Made by a program: the position numbers and the translations under genes. Below are positions 1 through 5,532 of a stretch of DNA of 5,532 nt, piece after piece. The first letter of the stretch is position 1. Every line of letters begins with the position of its first letter. Source of the DNA: Hyphomonas sp. (GTDB taxonomy: Bacteria > Pseudomonadota > Alphaproteobacteria > Caulobacterales > Hyphomonadaceae). The stretch is from positions 1,666 to 7,197 of the forward strand of contig DNFL01000025.1 in NCBI GenBank assembly GCA_003486945.1, given 5' to 3'. The notes below the pieces were generated by a model, which was not told the DNA's origin, did no database searches, and saw only the letters and a list, made by a program, of their open reading frames with translations.

Positions 1-550
1 GATGAGCCAGGCGCTGCGCAAGCTAACCGGCTCGATCTCCAAGTCGAAATGCATGGTGATCTTCATCAACCAGATCCGCATGAAGATCGGCGTGATGTTC
101 GGCAACCCGGAAACGACGACGGGCGGTAATGCCCTGAAATTCTACGCCTCCGTGCGCCTCGATATCCGCCGCATCGGCCAGATCAAGGAACGCGATGACG
201 TCATCGGCAACCAGACGCGCGTCAAGGTTGTGAAGAACAAGGTCGCCCCGCCCTTCCGGCAGGTGGAATTCGACATTCTTTACGGCGAGGGTATTTCCAA
301 GACCGGCGAACTGCTCGATCTTGGGGTCAAAGCCAATGTCGTCGAGAAATCGGGCTCCTGGTTCTCCTATAACGGGGAGCGAATCGGACAAGGCCGCGAG
401 AAGGCACGCCAGTTCCTGAAGGAAAATCCGGCGATGGCCAACGAGATCGAGGACGCCGTGCGGCGCAATGCGGGCCTGCTGGCAGAAGAGCTGCTGGCAG
501 CCGGCATGGAAGCCGGCGATGATGACGCCCCGGATGCCGCTGAAGGCTGA
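1..550 (+). CDS. recA: RecA recombinase, C-terminal half (5' end outside window)
   Basis: RecA forms ATP-dependent filaments on single-stranded DNA, carries out strand exchange and triggers LexA self-cleavage in the SOS response, in the cytoplasm. The reading frame is already open at base 2 (base 1 ends the previous codon). The first visible Met aligns by eye with about residue 171 of E. coli RecA, so roughly 170 residues, including the Walker A and B motifs, lie upstream. Visible here are [10 protein letters not shown] (the Gln is equivalent to E. coli Q194, the nucleotide sensor), the L2 DNA-binding loop [20 protein letters not shown], the RVKVVKNK segment and the C-terminal domain with [16 protein letters not shown]. 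The protein ends in an acidic tail ([12 protein letters not shown]), as is usual in the family. No recX follows; alaS is the next gene on the same strand. The SOS-type promoter, if present, is outside the window. Identification is essentially certain. Confidence 0.98.
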   Translation, partial: MSQALRKLTGSISKSKCMVIFINQIRMKIGVMFGNPETTTGGNALKFYASVRLDIRRIGQIKERDDVIGNQTRVKVVKNKVAPPFRQVEFDILYGEGISKTGELLDLGVKANVVEKSGSWFSYNGERIGQGREKARQFLKENPAMANEIEDAVRRNAGLLAEELLAAGMEAGDDDAPDAAEG

Positions 551-575
551 CCGGCGCGCCGGATAATACAGAATA

Positions 576-605
576 GCGGGTAACCGGCCTTCGGGCCGGG
601 CCCGC
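576..605 (+). terminator. UUCG-capped hairpin downstream of recA, candidate terminator
   Basis: CCGGCC (584-589) pairs perfectly with GGCCGG (594-599) around a TTCG tetraloop. GCGGG (576-580) pairs with CCCGC (601-605) across a small internal loop (TAA on one side, G on the other), giving 11 GC-rich pairs. It starts 26 bases after the recA stop, a normal distance for a terminator or a 3'-end-protecting hairpin. No T-tract follows (the next bases are GCGCCAGACC), so it does not fit the classical intrinsic terminator model. It may instead stabilise the recA mRNA end or work with Rho. A separate 12-base perfect palindrome, CCGGCGCGCCGG, sits at 551-562 immediately after the stop codon. The structure is seen directly; the function is inferred. 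Confidence 0.4.
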
Positions 606-688
606 GCGCCAGACCGGAAAGCGTGGCAAGGGGCCTCGCAGACCGGGTTGGCAAGCTTCCGGCCTATCGATCTCCGGGCTGGAAGAGT

Positions 689-729
689 CCCCTTTGCGGC
701 GCGCCTTGTCTTGGCGGGCTGCAAAGGGG
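689..729 (+). terminator. Long imperfect hairpin in the recA-alaS gap, candidate terminator or leader element
   Basis: CCCCTTTGC (689-697) and GCAAAGGGG (721-729) form a perfect 9-bp stem. It can be extended inward by a G-U pair (698/720), two GC pairs (699-700 with 718-719), one mismatch and four more pairs (702-705 with 713-716), leaving the 7-base loop TTGTCTT. It is followed by CCTTTATATC, a short T-containing stretch. This could be an intrinsic-like terminator for recA transcripts or part of an alaS 5' leader. A possible alaS promoter overlaps its right arm; if that promoter is real, the complete hairpin would not be in the alaS mRNA, which favours the terminator reading. Pairing is seen directly; the role is inferred. 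Confidence 0.4.
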
Positions 730-739
730 CCTTTATATC
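711..739 (+). promoter_or_regulatory. Possible sigma-70 promoter for alaS
   Basis: TTGGCG (711-716) and TATATC (734-739), each 4 of 6 matches to the TTGACA/TATAAT consensus, are separated by exactly 17 bases. A start near 746 would give an alaS 5' leader of about 60-70 bases. The -35 box lies inside the right half of the 689-729 hairpin. Sites of this quality occur by chance, so this is only a candidate, but the gap has no better-looking one and alaS needs a promoter if recA transcripts end upstream. Confidence 0.3.
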
Positions 740-753
740 GCCTCTGTAATCTG

Positions 754-781
754 CCGCGCGCCTCGTCTATGGCAGGCGCGG
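754..781 (+). promoter_or_regulatory. Stem-loop in the alaS leader just upstream of the ribosome binding site
   Basis: CCGCGC (754-759) can pair with GCGCGG (776-781), with a 16-base loop. An alternative, exclusive pairing is CTGCC (751-755) with GGCAG (771-775). The stem ends 16 bases before the AAGGA ribosome binding site (798-802), followed by GTTTATCC. Two competing short stems in a leader could affect translation, but in sequence this GC-rich such pairings are easy to find. No function is assigned. Confidence 0.2.
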
Positions 782-814
782 GTTTATCCATTTGGGCAAG
801 GACCAAGAGTGACG

Positions 815-3460
<2,646 letters not shown>

Positions 3461-3485
3461 AGCCAGGCTGGCGGGAGGTTTCGAC

Positions 3486-3890
3486 ATGCCCGCCGGATAT
3501 TCAGGCACACCGCTCGGGAAAAAGCTCGGCTTCGCCGAAGGCGCGCCGCTCTGGGCGAAGGCGATGCCGGACAGCGTGCGCGCGGAAATCGAACAGACCG
3601 TCTGTCCGCGCTATGTCGCCCGGCAGTCGAAGGGCCTCGCCGCCGCGCACCTGTTCCACTCGTCAGCCGCCGCGCTCGCCGCAGACCTTGAAACACTGCG
3701 CCCGCTGCTCGCGGCCGGCGGCATGGTCTGGGTTTCCTGGCCGAAGAAGGCCGCGAAGGTGGAGACAGACATCACTGAAGATGTAATCCGGGCGGTGGCC
3801 CTGCCGATGGGTTTCGTGGATGTGAAAGTCTGCGCCGTGGACGCCGTCTGGTCCGGGCTCAAGCTGGTGATCCGCAAGGAACTGCGCTGA
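3486..3890 (+). CDS. DUF3052-type protein of unknown function
   Basis: A 134-aa soluble protein with no signal peptide or membrane segment, so presumably cytoplasmic. It resembles, from memory, proteins annotated as DUF3052: an N-terminal GYSGTPLGKKLG signature (residues 4-15), a variable middle, then WVSWPKK (82-88), TDITEDVIR, and a C-terminal VDVKVCAVDAVWSGLKLV block (111-128). The segment LRPLLAAGGMVWVSWPKK looks like the strand after the 'LKPGG' turn in Rossmann/methyltransferase folds. No SAM-binding glycine motif is visible, so no enzymatic activity is claimed. GGGAGG (3473-3478) lies 7 bases before the ATG, a strong ribosome binding site that fixes the start. The gene begins 25 bases after the alaS stop, so the two are probably co-transcribed. 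It ends 14 bases before the 3' end of the convergent tRNA-Pro. Coding status is very likely; family naming is likely; function is unknown. Confidence 0.88.
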   Translation: MPAGYSGTPLGKKLGFAEGAPLWAKAMPDSVRAEIEQTVCPRYVARQSKGLAAAHLFHSSAAALAADLETLRPLLAAGGMVWVSWPKKAAKVETDITEDVIRAVALPMGFVDVKVCAVDAVWSGLKLVIRKELR

Positions 3891-3904
3891 AAACTTTGAA
3901 AAGA

Positions 3905-3981
3905 TGGTCGGAGTGAGAGGATTCGAACCTCCGACCCCTAGCTCCCGAAGCTAGTGCTCTACCAGGCTGAGCCACACTCCG
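3905..3981 (-). tRNA. tRNA-Pro (anticodon CGG), CCA encoded
   Basis: Read on the - strand, the sequence folds into a complete 77-base cloverleaf: acceptor CGGAGTG/CACTCCG, D-stem GCTC/GAGC with loop AGCCTGGTA, anticodon stem CTAGC/GCTAG with loop TTCGGGA, variable loop GGGTC, T-stem GGAGG/CCTCT (one G-U) with loop TTCGAAT, then A73 and genomic CCA (3907-3905). The anticodon CGG (3947-3945 on the - strand) reads the proline codon CCG. G37 after the anticodon and the C1-G72 pair are typical of bacterial tRNA-Pro. The 5' end is at 3981. The gene is convergent with the DUF3052-type gene. T-rich sequence (TCTTTTCAAAGTTTTC) follows the CCA on the - strand and may help end transcription, but it has no separate hairpin. 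Confidence 0.98.
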
Positions 3982-4152
3982 ATACCATCCTTTGCCGAGG
4001 GCGCCGCGGGGCGGCCCTGGCCGGGAACTGGCGCTTTTACGCGCGGTGCCGGATTTTGCAAGGGGGCAAAGGGCGCCTGCGCGGGGAATGGGGCGCGGCA
4101 ATAATCCTGCCTGATTCCGGGAGCAGGCTGAGCTAGGCGAAGGCGAGGCAGG
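3982..4152. other. Divergent intergenic region between tRNA-Pro and the amidase gene
   Basis: These 171 bases carry no convincing gene. They should hold the promoters of both the - strand tRNA-Pro and the + strand amidase. For the amidase, AATAAT (4100-4105) is a 5-of-6 match to a -10 box, but no good -35 lies 16-18 bases upstream. A small stem can form between CCTGC (4106-4110) and GCAGG (4123-4127). A GATTC site at 4113-4117 falls in its loop, which is a GANTC methylation target if the host has CcrM. TTTGC (4055-4059) can also pair weakly with GCAAA (4066-4070). Confidence 0.5.
4034..4061 (-). promoter_or_regulatory. Possible promoter of tRNA-Pro
   Basis: On the - strand, TTGCAA (4061-4056) and TAAAAG (4039-4034) are spaced by 16 bases, each with 4 of 6 matches to the sigma-70 consensus. 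Transcription would start near 4027, about 45 bases before the mature tRNA 5' end, a reasonable leader for RNase P processing. The surrounding sequence is GC-rich, which makes these AT-containing boxes stand out. This is a by-eye candidate only. Confidence 0.3.
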
Positions 4153-4848
4153 ATGCGCAGAAACGGGCTCTATGCGGGTATGTTGGGGCTGGTGCTGGCG
4201 GCCTGCGCTGCGGCGCCGGACCCGGCGTTGGACCTGGCTATCGGTATGCCGCCCGCTCCCGAGACGCCCCTCGCCGAGCCCCTGCTGCCCGAACCTGTTC
4301 TTCTGGTCGACCGGCTGCCGGAAGATTTCCCGCATGACGGCGAGGCGCGCGCGGCAGAGGAGATCGACCTCATCGTCATCCACACAATCGGCGGGCCGAC
4401 CTGCCAGAACGGCGCGGTGTATTTTACGCCGGCGAACGGCTCGGCCGTGTTCTGGCGCGACTGGTTCCTGGATGAGACGGGCAAGAGCATCCATTATGTG
4501 ATCGGCCGCGAGGGCGACATCGCGCAGCAGCGCCCGGAGCTGCGCACGGCGGGGCATGTCAGCTTCGGCGGCATCGTGCAGTTCGTGAACCGGCGCTCCA
4601 TCGGCATTGAACTCGTCAATCGCGGAGACGGCATCGAGGCGTTTCCGGAGGCGCAGCTGGCGGCGACGCGGGCGCTGGTGGCAGAGATTGCAGCACGCTA
4701 CGGCCTCGGCCCGGAAACGCTGGTAACGCATGCGGCGCTGGACGACCGGATGCAGGCCGATTGCGGCGGCGTTCCGCTCAGGCGCAATCTTGATCCGGGG
4801 CCGCAGTTTCCGTTGGAAGACGTGCGCGCGGCGATCAGGGCGCGGTGA
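4153..4848 (+). CDS. Lipoprotein N-acetylmuramoyl-L-alanine amidase (Amidase_2/PGRP fold)
   Basis: Predicted zinc amidase that cuts the bond between N-acetylmuramic acid and L-Ala in peptidoglycan or released muropeptides, as AmiD-type enzymes do. The 231-aa product begins MRRNGLYAGMLGLVLAAC, a lipoprotein signal with lipobox LAAC and lipidated Cys18. A Pro/Ala-rich linker follows (about residues 19-60), so it is probably membrane-anchored and faces the periplasm. In the catalytic domain, IDLIVIHTIGGP gives zinc ligand H77, SIHYVIGREGDIAQ (112-125) is the usual core, RRSIGIELVN contributes E153, THAALDDR gives H193, and LDPGPQFP gives D214. Between H193 and D214 is an insertion with CGGVPLRR. 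Only two Cys lie in the mature domain (C84, C204). GAGG (4145-4148) lies 4 bases before the ATG, and this start is needed for an intact signal peptide. The last 14 bases overlap the convergent GST gene. Family is confident; the exact substrate is inferred. Confidence 0.93.
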   Translation: MRRNGLYAGMLGLVLAACAAAPDPALDLAIGMPPAPETPLAEPLLPEPVLLVDRLPEDFPHDGEARAAEEIDLIVIHTIGGPTCQNGAVYFTPANGSAVFWRDWFLDETGKSIHYVIGREGDIAQQRPELRTAGHVSFGGIVQFVNRRSIGIELVNRGDGIEAFPEAQLAATRALVAEIAARYGLGPETLVTHAALDDRMQADCGGVPLRRNLDPGPQFPLEDVRAAIRAR

Positions 4849-5470
4849 GCAAGGGTTCGGCGTCGCCGGCTTGCCAGCGGGGAAACTTGGCCATGATGGC
4901 GGCAAAGCGCGCGCTGGCGGTGTGCGCGGTGAGCCAGGATTGCAGGCTGGCGGGCGCGTGCGCGGACCAGAAGGCAGTGTCCGTGGCAGCGAACTGGCGG
5001 ACGAAAGGGAAGACCGCGATGTCGGCGAGCGTAGGCGCGGGGCCCATCAGCTGTCCGCCGTTCGCGTCGATGCGCGCGGCGAAGCTTGTGAGGATGTCCA
5101 TTGCGGCGGCGCGGTGGCTTTCAGCATTTGTCTTGTGGAGGTCTGCGTATTTGTAGCGGTCGAGCGCGTGTTTTAAGGGGCCGTCATTCTGCGCGATCAG
5201 GCGCGCGGTTTCGGCTGCGTCGGCGCTGAGCCAACCTTCGGGGTCGTTCTGCGTGAGGGCCCAGTGCATCACGTCGAGGCTTTCATCGATCACGCGGCCA
5301 TCCGTCAGTGCAAGGACGGGAACCGTGCCCTTGGGGCTGGCGGCCAGCATTTCGGGCGGCTTGTCGCGCAGGATGATTTCGCGCACGCGGACCGGAACGC
5401 CGGAAGCGGCGAGCGCCATCCGGGCGCGCATGGCATAGGGGCAGCGGCGGAAGGAATAGAGGACGGTCAC
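4835..5470 (-). CDS. Glutathione S-transferase family protein (omega-like, Cys-type)
   Basis: A 211-aa cytoplasmic protein of usual GST length. The N-terminal thioredoxin fold (about residues 1-75) starts MTVLYSFRRCPYAMRAR; Cys10 sits where the catalytic Cys or Ser occurs in omega- and beta-like GSTs, suggesting thiol transfer or deglutathionylation rather than classic conjugation. KGTVPVL supplies the cis-proline (V50-P51), and DES (62-64) supplies the Glu-Ser pair that binds the glutathione gamma-glutamyl group. The helical C-terminal domain contains PTLADIAVFPFVRQFA, the conserved N-capping segment of GSTs. Translation begins with GTG (5470-5468); this start gives the usual N-terminus, with the first beta strand LYSF directly following. 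The GTG overlaps the stop of an upstream gene (GTGA), implying translational coupling. Upstream sequence (GAAGACGC) has only a weak ribosome binding site. Its 3' end overlaps the convergent amidase gene by 14 bases. The physiological substrate cannot be told from sequence. Confidence 0.93.
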   Translation of the reverse strand: MTVLYSFRRCPYAMRARMALAASGVPVRVREIILRDKPPEMLAASPKGTVPVLALTDGRVIDESLDVMHWALTQNDPEGWLSADAAETARLIAQNDGPLKHALDRYKYADLHKTNAESHRAAAMDILTSFAARIDANGGQLMGPAPTLADIAVFPFVRQFAATDTAFWSAHAPASLQSWLTAHTASARFAAIMAKFPRWQAGDAEPLLTAP

Positions 5471-5532
5471 GCGTCTTCGGCGCGCGCCGCCATGTGGCGT
5501 GTCCCGCGCGCGCGGGCGAGCGCCGTCTGCCG
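5467..5532 (-). CDS. C-terminal end of an unidentified gene upstream of the GST gene (cut by window edge)
   Basis: On the - strand the frame reads 21 codons without a stop and ends in ...MAARAEDA followed by TGA at 5469-5467. The visible residues are Arg/Ala-rich (RQTALARARGTRH and onward) and carry no recognisable motif. Support for a real gene is its 4-base GTGA overlap with the GST start, a common coupled arrangement, and the weak ribosome binding site of the GST gene. A chance open frame of 21 codons in GC-rich DNA is also possible, so the call is moderate and no function is proposed. Confidence 0.45.
   Translation of the reverse strand, partial: RQTALARARGTRHMAARAEDA

Noticed and set aside
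23..724. - strand frame antisense to recA extending into the gap
   Set aside because: Mirror of recA codons, no recognisable motif, and no ribosome binding site that stands out.
551..808. Possible recX remnant between recA and alaS
   Set aside because: The three forward frames of the gap show no RecX-like helical repeats, and the gap is far too short for the gene.
623..814. In-frame 64-residue N-terminal extension of AlaRS
   Set aside because: The extension has no similarity to AlaRS, contains the leader hairpin sequences, and the proper AlaRS N-terminus with ribosome binding sites begins at 809-815.
3954..4136. Small + strand open frame starting inside the tRNA and covering the intergenic region
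   Set aside because: It starts within the tRNA complement, has no convincing ribosome binding site, and its sequence looks non-coding.
3859..4905. 348-codon - strand frame running through the tRNA and antisense to the amidase
   Set aside because: It crosses the tRNA-Pro gene and lies opposite a protein with intact signal peptide and zinc ligands; the translation has no domain signal.

Overview
The window is an ordinary GC-rich chromosomal segment of a bacterium. It is most likely an alphaproteobacterium, probably near the Caulobacterales/Hyphomonadales. That placement is an inference from three things: recA followed directly by alaS, the style of the protein sequences (for example the RecA L2 region and the [12 protein letters not shown] AlaRS N-terminus), and the occurrence of GANTC sites. 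No rRNA or other taxonomic marker in the window proves it.

Layout, left to right. Bases 1-550 hold the C-terminal half of recA (+ strand, cut by the window edge). Bases 551-808 are a 258-base gap with two strong hairpins, a possible alaS promoter and a third weaker stem close to the alaS start. Bases 815-3460 are a complete alaS (alanyl-tRNA synthetase, 881 aa). It is followed after 25 bases, probably in the same transcript, by a 134-aa gene of the uncharacterised DUF3052 type (3486-3890). A tRNA-Pro(CGG) gene with encoded CCA lies on the - strand at 3905-3981, convergent with the DUF3052-type gene. Bases 3982-4152 form a divergent intergenic region between the tRNA and the next gene. Bases 4153-4848 encode a lipoprotein N-acetylmuramoyl-L-alanine amidase (Amidase_2/PGRP fold). 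Its last 14 bases overlap the convergent - strand glutathione S-transferase gene (4835-5470). The GST start codon overlaps the stop of a further - strand gene (GTGA), of which only the last 21 codons are inside the window.

Functionally this is housekeeping: homologous recombination and SOS (RecA), translation (AlaRS, tRNA-Pro), cell-wall turnover (amidase) and thiol/detoxification chemistry (GST). I see no mobile element, CRISPR array, phage gene, toxin-antitoxin pair or defence cassette, and no convincing undescribed multi-gene system. The points most worth a second look are the structured recA-alaS gap, the unknown-function gene coupled to alaS, and a Cys-Gly-Gly insertion inside the zinc-binding C-terminal loop of the amidase.
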